This document shows positions 1 to 8,564 of a stretch of DNA of 64,000 nucleotides, piece by piece. This stretch comes from Erythrobacter sp. SCSIO 43205 (GTDB lineage: Bacteria > Pseudomonadota > Alphaproteobacteria > Sphingomonadales > Sphingomonadaceae): NCBI RefSeq assembly GCF_019904235.1, contig NZ_CP063202.1, positions 3,313,940 to 3,377,939 on the forward strand. Reading direction: 5' to 3'. Position numbers and translations under genes: made by a program. The notes under the pieces were generated by a model that searched no databases, was not told the origin of the DNA, and saw only the letters and a list, made by a program, of their open reading frames with translations. Position 1 is the stretch's first letter; every line of letters begins with the position of its first letter.

Positions 1-189
1 CGAGGGCCGCTTCTCGGGCGCATTTTCATGGCCATAGGGACAATGCCTACACCCCGTCCCACAGCATCTCTCGCGCGCAAGCAAGCCTAGCCGCGTGAAT
101 ACAGTGAAGCCAGTTTCCGGATCGATATAGGTAGCCTCCCCGCGCGCGCAGGCGGCTTCATGCAGGGGCCAGAAATCGGTTTCGCTCAT
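1..189 (-). CDS. DUF5522 domain protein, partial (runs off the left edge)
   Basis: Reading leftward from an ATG at 189, 63 codons stay open to the window edge. The peptide has the signature of the DUF5522 family: a HEAACARGE start, YIDPETGFTVFT, then the cysteine-rich RCCGTGCRHCPYGH. The Cys/His cluster suggests metal binding, but the function of the family is unknown. The 3' end is missing, so a fusion to another domain cannot be excluded. It is divergent from the Ppx/GppA gene at 357, leaving about 167 bp for two promoters. Confidence 0.8.
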   Translation of the reverse strand, partial: MSETDFWPLHEAACARGEATYIDPETGFTVFTRLGLLARERCCGTGCRHCPYGHENAPEKRPS

Positions 190-356
190 AAATTCAGGAC
201 ACGCTACCCGGATTTGCCGAAAGAATGCCGCGCGTTAAGGCTGCTCGTGCTTTCGATCAATACCAAGCTTGCTTGCTCTTGGCGCGCGCTTGGTTTATTT
301 CTGGTGACAGGTTCCGATGCCAATCGTGCAATCGGTGAGATGAAAGAACGATAATT

Positions 357-1646
357 ATGGCGGATACGCTTCCGCCGGACAGAAAAAAGAATGCTGGCAA
401 ACAACGGAGCGGTAAGTCCGGCAAGGTAGCCGATTTTCGCTACAAGCGCTCCAGCCAGCAAGGCAAGGCTACTGAAAACAGAGCCAATGCAAAACGCAGC
501 TCGCAAAAGCGGGGCGGCGGTCCGAATGGGGATAAGCGACTGCGAAATGCCGCTCCTCGCAAGGGACAACGGCACACGCATGGGTTTGGCCTTCACGGTC
601 CGCGTTCGGGTGAGGCTTACGCCGCGCTTGATCTGGGCACCAACAATTGCCGCCTGCTTATCGCTCGCCCGTCGGGCCGAGACTTTACCGTCATTGACGC
701 GTTTAGCCGTGTGGTGAAGCTGGGCGAAGACCTTGCTGTCACCGGGCGCTTGTCTGATGCCGCAATGGAGCGCACGATGAGCGCGCTATCCATTTGCGCG
801 GACAAACTGCGCCGCCGTAATGTGCGACTTGCCCGCTCGGTTGCGACTGAGGCGTGTCGCAGGGCCACGAATGGCGAGGCATTCATCGAACGGGTCAAGC
901 GCGAGACGGGCATTGCGCTCGACATTATCAGCGCCGAGGAAGAGGCGCGGCTTGCCGTTTTGGGGTGTCATATCCTTTTGGAAGCAGGAGAGGGGCCTGC
1001 GGTCATCTTCGATATTGGCGGCGGCTCGACTGAACTTGTGCTGCTTGAGCCGGGCGAGAAAATTCCGCGCATTATTGATTGGCAAAGCGTGCCTTGGGGC
1101 GTTGTCTCCCTCACCGATACGATAGCAAAGGTAGGCGTGGGCGGAGCACAAGGGCGCGACGAACGCCTTGCGCGATATGCCAAGATGCGCGAAGTCGTCT
1201 CTGAAAGCTTTGCGCCCTTTGCCAGCCGAATTGCCGAGGCAGCGCGCCATAGTGATATTCGTCTGCTTGGGACAAGTGGCACGGTGACGACGCTGGCAAG
1301 CCTGCACCTTGAATTGCCGCATTATGACAGAAAAGCGGTGGATGGCCTGATCGTGCCGTCCGATTCGATGCGAGAGATAAGCGGGCGGCTCTCCGGAATG
1401 TCGCGCAGCGAACGCAGCGAGCTGCCGTGCATCGGGCAGGACCGGGCCGATCTTGTGGTGGCCGGATGCGCCATTCTGGAATCGATTCTCGATATCTGGC
1501 CCGCCAGTCGTCTCGGCGTTGCTGACAGAGGTATTCGCGAAGGCATCCTGCGCAGCCTGATGGCAGCCGAGCGGCAGGCTGAGCGTTCGCGCAAATCACT
1601 GGCTGAGGCGCGCGGCGGCAATTCTCACTCCAGCGCGGCGGGATAA
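357..1646 (+). CDS. Ppx/GppA family exopolyphosphatase / pppGpp phosphohydrolase
   Basis: Member of the ASKHA-fold phosphatases that hydrolyse polyphosphate or pppGpp in the cytoplasm. The first phosphate loop is LDLGTNNCRLLIA at residues 91-103, the catalytic-acid region is SAEEEARLA near 192-200, the second loop is DIGGGSTELVLL at 219-230, and GTSGTVTTLA follows near 304. The ATG at 357 adds a basic, Lys/Arg/Gly-rich, probably disordered extension of about 85 residues before the domain, which is longer than usual. No later start is clearly better. The next gene, rlmE, begins 4 bp after the stop, so they are likely co-transcribed. Substrate preference (polyP or pppGpp) cannot be told from sequence. 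Confidence 0.9.
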   Translation: MADTLPPDRKKNAGKQRSGKSGKVADFRYKRSSQQGKATENRANAKRSSQKRGGGPNGDKRLRNAAPRKGQRHTHGFGLHGPRSGEAYAALDLGTNNCRLLIARPSGRDFTVIDAFSRVVKLGEDLAVTGRLSDAAMERTMSALSICADKLRRRNVRLARSVATEACRRATNGEAFIERVKRETGIALDIISAEEEARLAVLGCHILLEAGEGPAVIFDIGGGSTELVLLEPGEKIPRIIDWQSVPWGVVSLTDTIAKVGVGGAQGRDERLARYAKMREVVSESFAPFASRIAEAARHSDIRLLGTSGTVTTLASLHLELPHYDRKAVDGLIVPSDSMREISGRLSGMSRSERSELPCIGQDRADLVVAGCAILESILDIWPASRLGVADRGIREGILRSLMAAERQAERSRKSLAEARGGNSHSSAAG

Positions 1647-1650
1647 GTTC

Positions 1651-2316
1651 ATGGCACGCTCAGGACGCGATCCCGACAAGCGGGTCAGAACCGCGAAGAA
1701 ACGCAGCGAAAGCTCGACGCGCTGGCTCCAGCGGCAATTGAATGACCCTTATGTGAAGCAGGCCAAGGCCGATGGCTATCGCAGCCGGGCGGCTTACAAA
1801 CTTATCGAATTGGACGAGAAGTTTGGTCTTATCCGGGGCGCGTCGCGGGTCGTGGACCTTGGCATTGCGCCGGGCGGGTGGAGCCAGGTGGTGCGCAAGA
1901 AAGCACCCAAAGCGCACGTGGTGGGGATCGATCTTTTGCCGACAGAACCCATCGAAGGCGTCACCATTTTCGAAATGGACTTCATGGACGACGATGCGCC
2001 CGCGTGGCTCGAAGAAGCGCTAGGCGGCGCGCCTGATCTGGTCTTGTCCGACATGGCGGCGAACACTGTGGGCCACAAGCAAACCGATCACCTTCGCACT
2101 ATGGGCCTTGTCGAAGCGGGGGCTTGGTTTGCGGTCGAAACGCTTGAAAAAGGCGGCGCTTTTGTCGCCAAGGTTCTGGCAGGCGGCACCGATGCAGACT
2201 TGCTGAAGCTGCTGAAAAGCCACTTTAAGAGCGTCAAACACGCAAAACCCCCTGCGAGCCGCAAGGGGTCTTCGGAATGGTATGTTGTCGCGCAAGGGTT
2301 CAAGGGGCGGGAGTAA
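1651..2316 (+). CDS. rlmE: 23S rRNA (uridine-2552) 2'-O-methyltransferase RlmE (FtsJ/RrmJ)
   Basis: SAM-dependent methyltransferase acting on the A-loop of 23S rRNA in the 50S subunit. The 221-residue length fits the family. The SAM loop VVDLGIAPGGWSQ is at 67-79 and the catalytic K-D-K-E tetrad is visible as K50 (AAYKLIELD), D134 (LVLSDMA), K174 (FVAKVL) and E209 (SSEWYVVAQ), matching the spacing known for E. coli RrmJ. It follows the phosphatase by 4 bp. The last codons and stop lie inside a 21-bp direct repeat (2296-2316 and 2327-2347). Confidence 0.97.
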   Translation: MARSGRDPDKRVRTAKKRSESSTRWLQRQLNDPYVKQAKADGYRSRAAYKLIELDEKFGLIRGASRVVDLGIAPGGWSQVVRKKAPKAHVVGIDLLPTEPIEGVTIFEMDFMDDDAPAWLEEALGGAPDLVLSDMAANTVGHKQTDHLRTMGLVEAGAWFAVETLEKGGAFVAKVLAGGTDADLLKLLKSHFKSVKHAKPPASRKGSSEWYVVAQGFKGRE

Positions 2317-2347
2317 TCCCCGCCAGGGGTTCAAGGGGCGGGAGTAA
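2296..2347. repeat. 21-bp direct repeat spanning the rlmE stop codon
   Basis: The 21 bases at 2296-2316 (starting gggttcaagg and ending gagtaa, including the rlmE stop) recur exactly at 2327-2347, a period of 31 bp. It looks like a local tandem duplication of the gene's 3' end. The G-rich units and intervening C runs could also form short hairpins, but no T-run follows. Confidence 0.85.
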
Positions 2348-2371
2348 AACCCCCGCACCCATGACAGCGCC

Positions 2372-3040
2372 TTAGCTTTCGGCGGTTTCCGCTGTTTCTT
2401 CTGCGGGTGCTTCAGTCGCTTCTGCACCAGCTTCCGCTTCAGCGGCACCTTCTTCAGCGGCACCTTCTTCAGCGGCAGGCTCTTCTTCCGGCACGAACTC
2501 AGGAACAGCAAGGTTCGAACCCATCGAGTTCAGGTAAAGCGCAACAGCAGCCCGGTCCTCAATGCTGGATATACCGGCAAAGCCCATGGAAGTGCCGTCG
2601 ATGTAACCGCGCGGATTTGCCAACCATTGGTTCATCTCTTCCCAGCCCCAAGTGCCGCCTTTGCTGGTCAGCGCGCTTGAATAGCTGAAGCCAGCCTTGC
2701 TTCCGAGACTTGCGCCCATGACGCCGTAAAGATTTGGGCCGACACCATTTGCTCCGCCCTGCTCAATGCTGTGGCAAGCGGCGCATTTGGCGAAGACTTT
2801 TTCACCATCAGCCGGCGTTACAGACGCCAGTGCTTCGGCAAAGCTGATTTCTTTAGGGCCGGCGCCCTCTTCCTCAGCCCCTTCAATCACATAGCCGAGC
2901 GTTTCTGGACGCTCTGGCTTGTCGGCGTGGAAATACTTGCCCGAAAGGATCGAAAGACCCAAGCCGAGGCCTGCTGCAAAGAGCACCCAGCCCGCAGCGG
3001 TGTTAAACAGATCGCCCGATCCTTGGTCGTTATCTGACAT
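2372..3040 (-). CDS. Membrane-anchored c-type cytochrome (cytochrome c552 / CycM-like)
   Basis: Class I cytochrome c held in the inner membrane by an uncleaved N-terminal helix (about residues 15-34) with the haem domain in the periplasm. The haem-binding motif is CAACH at 86-90 and the likely axial Met is in GTSMGFAG (M152). Such CycM-type proteins carry electrons from the bc1 complex to cytochrome c oxidase. After residue about 180 comes a roughly 40-residue tail made almost only of Ala, Glu, Pro and Thr, encoded by short repeats; this tail is unusual. The gene stands alone, convergent with rlmE and divergent from pheA. Confidence 0.9.
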   Translation of the reverse strand: MSDNDQGSGDLFNTAAGWVLFAAGLGLGLSILSGKYFHADKPERPETLGYVIEGAEEEGAGPKEISFAEALASVTPADGEKVFAKCAACHSIEQGGANGVGPNLYGVMGASLGSKAGFSYSSALTSKGGTWGWEEMNQWLANPRGYIDGTSMGFAGISSIEDRAAVALYLNSMGSNLAVPEFVPEEEPAAEEGAAEEGAAEAEAGAEATEAPAEETAETAES

Positions 3041-3217
3041 AATTTTTCGCGTTGTCCTGTGTCATCCCGGCGCCCACATAATCGGGCCTTTGCCCATGCG
3101 CAAGGTCAAACGCATCAACAAATATTGCATCGCATACAAACGCTGGGGTCAACATAGTTTCACCACACGCCCCGGGGCTTGCCACTAGCCGTCCGCAGGG
3201 ATAGCACCGCCCGCATT

Positions 3218-4135
3218 ATGTTGAGCTTTCCTGATCTTGCGATGCCTATTGTTGAAAAACTAAAGGGCGAAGCGGCGAAAAATCCGGCAAAGGCGGTGGC
3301 CTTCCAAGGCTCGCCCGGTGCCAATTCCCATAGGGCAGCGCTAGAGGCGTGCCCTGATCTTGCGCCCCTTCCCTGCTTTGGTTTTGCCAATGCGCTCGAC
3401 GCGGTGAAAGACGGAGAGGCGGGCCGCGCGATCATTCCGATTGAGAATTCGCACAATGGCAGGGTCGCCGACATTCACTTTCTCTTGCCGGAAAGCGGTC
3501 TTTCGATTGTGGGCGAATATTTTTTGCCTATCCACCACGCGCTCATGGCCCCGGCCAAAGGCGATGAGCGGGCAGGTTCGCTCGATTCGATCAAGGCCGC
3601 TTACAGCCATCCGCAAGCGCTCGGCCAATCGCGCAAGTTTTTGCGCGAGCATGACATTGTGCCCTTGAACTTTGTCGATACCGCAGGCGCTGCGGCGCAC
3701 GTTGCCGAATTGGGCGATCCCACTATTGGCGCGATTGCTCCTGCAATTGCAGCAGAGCTCTACGGACTAGAGATCGTCAAGGACCACGTTGAGGACGCGC
3801 ATGACAATATGACGCGCTTTGTGATCCTTGCTGACAAGCCGACCTTCTTGCAAGCAGACCCGGCGAAGCCTGCGATGACGACCTTCATCTTTGAGGTGAA
3901 GAATATCCCTGCCGCCTTGTATAAAGTCCTCGGTGGGTTTGCGACCAACGGGGTCAATATGACTAAGCTTGAAAGCTATCAGGTGGGCGCAAGCTTTTCA
4001 GCGACCATGTTTTATGCTGACATTATTGGCGTGCCCGGCGATCCGGCGGTTGATCGTGCTTTGGAAGAATGTGCGTTTCATTCAAAAGAGTTGCGTATTC
4101 TTGGCACCTATGAACAGGCAAGAAAACGCGGATAG
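3218..4135 (+). CDS. pheA: Prephenate dehydratase with ACT domain
   Basis: Converts prephenate to phenylpyruvate in phenylalanine synthesis. The periplasmic-binding-protein-like catalytic domain shows AFQGSPGANSHRA, IPIENSHNGRV and the catalytic NMTRFVIL. A C-terminal ACT domain (TFIFEVKNIPAALYKVL to KLESYQVG) should bind phenylalanine for feedback inhibition. I chose the ATG at 3218 (305 aa). A TTG at 3179 would add 13 residues and an ATG at 3242 would remove 8. There is no chorismate mutase domain, so this is the monofunctional form. Confidence 0.95.
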   Translation: MLSFPDLAMPIVEKLKGEAAKNPAKAVAFQGSPGANSHRAALEACPDLAPLPCFGFANALDAVKDGEAGRAIIPIENSHNGRVADIHFLLPESGLSIVGEYFLPIHHALMAPAKGDERAGSLDSIKAAYSHPQALGQSRKFLREHDIVPLNFVDTAGAAAHVAELGDPTIGAIAPAIAAELYGLEIVKDHVEDAHDNMTRFVILADKPTFLQADPAKPAMTTFIFEVKNIPAALYKVLGGFATNGVNMTKLESYQVGASFSATMFYADIIGVPGDPAVDRALEECAFHSKELRILGTYEQARKRG

Positions 4136-4217
4136 CCAATAAGCAGCGCGTTTTACTGTGTTTTGAAGGTTGAACTGTGTTGCTTGGCAGCGATTGCCAT
4201 GGCACCACTTGCAAAGA

Positions 4218-4925
4218 ATGACCGCAGCCTCCCCCCAATCGGCGATTGCCTCTGGCGATAGCGTTCCGGCGCCTGAGGGCTGGCGCGAGCTTCGCAATGA
4301 CCCGGACATTCAATTTGAAGAGTTCGCAATGGCTCCGGAAGAGATGCGCGAACCGGGCTGGCTTGATGAAGTGTGGAACGCGATCGGCGAAGCGTTGGCG
4401 ACATTATTAGGGCCCGTTGGCGAATTTCTCGCGAACAATTGGAATATGATCAAGTGGGTGCTTCTGGGTTTGCTCGCGGCGTTCGTCCTCTATTGGCTGC
4501 TACGCAGTTTCGGCCCGCTTGCCCGAATGCGCGGCGAAGAAAAGGCGGCCAGTGGCCAGGCGAAAAGCGATCCCGACTGGCAGCCGACCAAAGAGGAAAG
4601 CGTCGCGCTTTTGGCTGATGCTGATCGCCTTGCTGCCGAAGGGCGCTTTGATGAAGCAACGCACCTTCTTTTAAAGCGCAGCGTTAGCCAGATTGCCTCG
4701 GCACAACCGACATGGGTCGATCCCAGCAGCACGGCGCGAGAACTGGCCGCTTTGCCAGCGTTGTCAGATCGGGCAGCGCAAGCCTTTGGCACTATTGCTG
4801 AACGCGTGGAGCGAAGCCTCTTTGCTCTGCGCCCGCTCGACCAGAAGGATTGGGAAGCAGCGCGCGAAGCCTATGCCAGTTTTGCGCAGATTTCCCTTCG
4901 TCCAAGCGAGGGAGCAAAGGCATGA
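4218..4925 (+). CDS. DUF4129 domain membrane protein, first gene of the MoxR/DUF58 operon
   Basis: 235 residues from the ATG at 4218. A single membrane helix (MIKWVLLGLLAAFVLYWLL) separates an acidic N-terminal part from a cytoplasmic C-terminal domain. That domain has the DUF4129 pattern: STARELAALP, then a helix with VERSLFAL and DWEAAREAYASF. DUF4129 is often fused to transglutaminase-like domains and often sits beside MoxR and DUF58 genes. Its biochemical role is not known. The stop overlaps the next start (ATGA at 4922), so translation is probably coupled. Confidence 0.8.
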   Translation: MTAASPQSAIASGDSVPAPEGWRELRNDPDIQFEEFAMAPEEMREPGWLDEVWNAIGEALATLLGPVGEFLANNWNMIKWVLLGLLAAFVLYWLLRSFGPLARMRGEEKAASGQAKSDPDWQPTKEESVALLADADRLAAEGRFDEATHLLLKRSVSQIASAQPTWVDPSSTARELAALPALSDRAAQAFGTIAERVERSLFALRPLDQKDWEAAREAYASFAQISLRPSEGAKA

Positions 4926-6211
4926 GCGACACAGCCCATCCTGCGCGCAGTGCCTCTCCCTTTGGCAAAGGCGCGATCCTTGCAATCCTCCTCGTGGGGT
5001 TCGCTGCCTTTCTTGCCATGCTCTATTTCATCGGTGCAGGCGACACCGGGGGCGAGAGCAACAATCGCAGCGCGCACGCCTCTTCCAATGCGATCCACGG
5101 CTATTCCGGGCTCGTCAAACTGCTGGAAGCCAATGGCACTCAGGTAGAAAAATCGCGGCTGGCCAGCGGCCTTGAGACAAGTGACCTTCTTGTGATCACC
5201 CCACCAATGAATGCCGATCCTGAAGACATTAATGAGATTCTGGAAGAGCGGCAGTATCAAGGCCCCACGCTGGTCATCTTGCCCAAATGGTTTGTCGGAC
5301 GTCCCAACGGCGAGATTGCCCCAGAGGACGAGGAGCGTGTTCGCGACGACTGGGTGCAATTGATGGGCACCAACCAACCCATTTGGGCCAAAGGGCTGAT
5401 AGCCCCATATACCGTGAAATTCGGCGAGGAAGAGCAGCCAGCCCCTGAAGCCAAGCCCAAACGCTGGGGCGGGCTTGGCCTGTCTGGCGAGCTTCCCGAT
5501 GCGCGCTCAACCTACGTTGCAAAAGACCCCAAGCACGAGGCGATCGTGGTCGATTCAAGCGGACGCACTCTGGCGCTTAACGTGATCGGGGAGGAAGGCA
5601 CGGATTTTTACAGCGACGCGCATTGGGTCACCATTGTGGTCGAACCCGATCTTTTGAACAATTACGGTCTGGCTGACCCGCAAAGAGCCGCGCTCGCGCT
5701 CCAAATTGTGCGTGAGGCGGGATATGAAAACCTGCCCGTTACCTTTGACCTGACTTTGGTTGGAATTGGGGGTTCGACCAACCTCCTCACCCTCGCCTTT
5801 CAACCGCCCTTTCTAGCGGCAACGCTGTGCCTGATCTTTGCGATGATCATTGTTGGTTGGCGCGCGTTCTTACGTTTCGGTCCGGTGACGGCGGGGAAAC
5901 GCGAGGAAAGCTTCGGCAAATCGCAACTTGTTAAAAACGGCGCTGGCCTGATCGTGCGCGCACGGCGACTACCGTTGCTGGCGAGCCCCTACATCGCGCT
6001 CAGCACCCGCAAATTGGGCAGCGCGCTCGGGCTCGCCAAACCCGATGCAGGTGCAATCGATGCCGCTCTGCGGCAGCGGCTGCCCGATGAAGAGCCCTTT
6101 TCAAACCGCGTCGCCAATCTTCAAAACGCCAGCCGCGCAGGCGATATCCTGCGCGCCGCGCGCCACCTGAACGAACTCGTCACCAAGACAATGGGGAAAT
6201 CTGATAAATGA
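4922..6211 (+). CDS. DUF4350 domain membrane protein
   Basis: 429 residues from the ATG at 4922, which overlaps the upstream stop. There is one helix at about 16-38 (GAILAILLVGFAAFLAMLYF) and a second near 300 (FLAATLCLIFAMIIVGW). Between them lies a periplasmic domain of the DUF4350 type (NAIHGYSGLVKLLEANG near its start), which resembles GldG/ABC-accessory folds and is thought to bind ligands or partners. A cytoplasmic tail of about 110 residues follows. The next gene starts in an ATGA overlap at 6208. Function is unknown; context links it to a MoxR-driven membrane complex. Confidence 0.8.
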   Translation: MSDTAHPARSASPFGKGAILAILLVGFAAFLAMLYFIGAGDTGGESNNRSAHASSNAIHGYSGLVKLLEANGTQVEKSRLASGLETSDLLVITPPMNADPEDINEILEERQYQGPTLVILPKWFVGRPNGEIAPEDEERVRDDWVQLMGTNQPIWAKGLIAPYTVKFGEEEQPAPEAKPKRWGGLGLSGELPDARSTYVAKDPKHEAIVVDSSGRTLALNVIGEEGTDFYSDAHWVTIVVEPDLLNNYGLADPQRAALALQIVREAGYENLPVTFDLTLVGIGGSTNLLTLAFQPPFLAATLCLIFAMIIVGWRAFLRFGPVTAGKREESFGKSQLVKNGAGLIVRARRLPLLASPYIALSTRKLGSALGLAKPDAGAIDAALRQRLPDEEPFSNRVANLQNASRAGDILRAARHLNELVTKTMGKSDK

Positions 6212-7197
6212 GCACGCCTGAAAACACACAAGCGGCTGCTATGTCTTTAAGCGACCTGCGCGCGCTGGCTGATAACATCCGCGCCGAAGTGGCAAAGGCA
6301 ATCATTGGCCAAGAGGCGATGATTGACCAGTTACTCGTCGGCATGATCGCGCAAGGCCACGTGCTTTTGGAAGGGCCTCCGGGAACGGCGAAGACATTTC
6401 TGGCGCAGGCTTTTTCTACCGCTCTTGGACTTGAGTTTGGACGCATTCAGTTTACGCCCGATCTTTTGCCGGGCGATATTCTCGGCTCGAACCTCTTCAA
6501 CTTTCAAACCAGCCAGTTCACGCTGACGAGAGGTCCGATTTTCTGTGAGCTTCTGCTCGCCGATGAAATCAATCGCACGCCGCCCAAAACGCAGGCCGCT
6601 CTGCTTGAAGCGATGCAGGAACGGCGCGTGACACTGGATGGGGAAACCCACCAATTGCCCTCGCGATTTATGGTGATTGCAACTCAGAACCCGATTGAAA
6701 ACCAAGGCGTCTATCCCTTGCCAGAGGCGCAATTGGACCGCTTCTTGTTCAAGCTTCTCGTGCCTTATCCCGATGAAGGCGAGGAGGCGCGGATTGTCGC
6801 CAATTTCGGTTCGCGCCAAGGACCGCAGCACCCTGCCGACCTTGGCGTAAGCGCGGTTGCCAATGCCGATGTTCTGACAAGCGCCACGGCTGCGCTCTCC
6901 CAAGTCACCCTCGCCGATGACATCGCAAGTTATGTCGTCAGGCTTGTGCGGGCGACGCGCGATCACGCAGACCTTACCGTCGGCGCATCCCCTCGTGCAG
7001 CCGTCATGCTTGCAGGCGCGGCAAAGGCACGCGCAGCTCTTGATGGGCGCGATTATGTGATCCCCGACGATGTAAAAGCGCTCGCGGTTCCTGTGCTGCG
7101 TCACCGCCTGACCTTGAGCCCCGCTGCCGAAATCGAAGGCCGGGATCTGGAGGCTCTTGTTGCAGAGCTGATCGAAATGACTGAGGCGCCAAGATAG
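6208..7197 (+). CDS. MoxR family AAA+ ATPase
   Basis: Cytoplasmic AAA+ chaperone-type ATPase of 329 residues, the family's usual size. Walker A is GPPGTAKT at 56-63, Walker B is LLLADE at 115-120 followed by INRTPPKTQAALLEAMQE, and sensor 1 is VIATQNPIENQG; the C-terminal lid has GASPRAAV. MoxR proteins act with VWA-type partners to mature or remodel protein complexes. Here the partner is probably the DUF58 protein encoded next. Start and upstream stop overlap as ATGA. Confidence 0.95.
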   Translation: MSTPENTQAAAMSLSDLRALADNIRAEVAKAIIGQEAMIDQLLVGMIAQGHVLLEGPPGTAKTFLAQAFSTALGLEFGRIQFTPDLLPGDILGSNLFNFQTSQFTLTRGPIFCELLLADEINRTPPKTQAALLEAMQERRVTLDGETHQLPSRFMVIATQNPIENQGVYPLPEAQLDRFLFKLLVPYPDEGEEARIVANFGSRQGPQHPADLGVSAVANADVLTSATAALSQVTLADDIASYVVRLVRATRDHADLTVGASPRAAVMLAGAAKARAALDGRDYVIPDDVKALAVPVLRHRLTLSPAAEIEGRDLEALVAELIEMTEAPR

Positions 7198-7211
7198 GCA
7201 GCGCCCCAGCC

Positions 7212-8564
7212 ATGGCCCAATTTACCATCAAAGTGCCCTTACCCCCGCTGGTCCCGACAGAGCGCGCCGCCTGGAGCATTGCCGCGCTCGCGCCTGTCGC
7301 GGTGGTGATCGGCGCGCTTTCGCCACAATACTGGGTCATCGCACCGATTTTGGCGGTGGCATTGATCGCGCTCATCATCCTTGATGGCGTTATGGCTGGC
7401 CAGGTCGAGCAATGGCACATCATTGCGCCCGCAGACACCGAAGTGGGGCAGCAAACCGCTCTTGACGTTCACGCGCGATTCCTTCGTGGTGGGGGAAGAA
7501 GTCACGAAGCGGCTCTCGAATTCGACCCGCGCTTGGGGGCTGATGGCTGCGCGGTGATAAAACTGCTGCCCAGCGACGTACCAAACGAATTTAGTGGCAC
7601 CGAAAGCGTTTATCCCACACGGCGCGGGACCGCTCCGATCACGCGCGGGTGGTTAAGATGGCGCGGGCCATTGGGACTTGGCGCGCGGCAACAAGCAAAA
7701 GAGTTCGCCGAGCACGAGGTCCGCATTTGGCCCGACTTGTCGCCGGTGCGCTCCAAAGAGCTGCAAACTTTCCTCAAAGATGCGCAAAACGGTCTGATTG
7801 CGCGGCGCATCAGGGGGGAAGGCACACAGTTTGAAGCATTGACCGAATACGAGCCGGGCATGGACCGCCGCCGCATTGATTGGCGGGCAAGCGCGCGTCA
7901 CATTGCCCTTTACGCCCGCGAAAATGAGAGCGAGCGCAATAATCAGATCGTCTTCGCCTTCGATTGTGGTCAAGCGATGTGCGAACCCGTCGACGGCTTG
8001 CCGCGCATCGACCGCGCGGTGTCGGCTGCGCTGACCTGCGCCTATGTCGCGCTGAAAAGCGGCGATAAAGCCGCACTTTTCGGCTTTGCGCAAAGCCCGC
8101 AAGTGATGACCCCATTCGTCTCGGACAGCCGCGCTTTCCACCGCTTGCAATCGGCCGCTGCTGCGCTCGACTATGAACCGGCTGAACCCAATTTCACCCT
8201 TGCGCTTGCAACCCTCACCTCCAAGCTTCGGCGCCGCTCTTTGATCGTGCTCTTCTCTGATTTCACCGACCCGACGGCGGCTGAACTCATGGTTGAGAGC
8301 ATGGGACGGCTGGTCAAAAAGCACCTGCTTCTCTTCGTCACTATCCAGGACAGCGAGCTTGAAACCTTTATCGAGGAAGAGCCCGGCGACATCGCCACCC
8401 TCGCCCGCAGCGTCACCGCAGACACTCTGCTGCAACAGCGCCGCATTGTGCTTCAGCGGCTTCGCCAGATGGGCATCGACGTGATTGAGGCGCCTTACGA
8501 CAAGCTCGGCTATGAACTGATCGACCGATATTACGCGATCAAGAACAGCGAGGCGATCGGATGA
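7212..8564 (+). CDS. DUF58 domain protein (VWA-like partner of MoxR)
   Basis: 450 residues with two N-terminal membrane helices (about 20-60: AAWSIAALAPVAVVIGAL and VIAPILAVALIALIILD). A middle region has the DUF58 hallmark YEPGMDRRRIDWRASAR. A VWA-like fold follows, with VFAFDCGQAM and LIVLFSDFTDP, the positions where a metal-ion site usually lies. DUF58 proteins are regularly encoded after MoxR. The next gene overlaps as ATGA at 8561. Confidence 0.9.
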   Translation: MAQFTIKVPLPPLVPTERAAWSIAALAPVAVVIGALSPQYWVIAPILAVALIALIILDGVMAGQVEQWHIIAPADTEVGQQTALDVHARFLRGGGRSHEAALEFDPRLGADGCAVIKLLPSDVPNEFSGTESVYPTRRGTAPITRGWLRWRGPLGLGARQQAKEFAEHEVRIWPDLSPVRSKELQTFLKDAQNGLIARRIRGEGTQFEALTEYEPGMDRRRIDWRASARHIALYARENESERNNQIVFAFDCGQAMCEPVDGLPRIDRAVSAALTCAYVALKSGDKAALFGFAQSPQVMTPFVSDSRAFHRLQSAAAALDYEPAEPNFTLALATLTSKLRRRSLIVLFSDFTDPTAAELMVESMGRLVKKHLLLFVTIQDSELETFIEEEPGDIATLARSVTADTLLQQRRIVLQRLRQMGIDVIEAPYDKLGYELIDRYYAIKNSEAIG

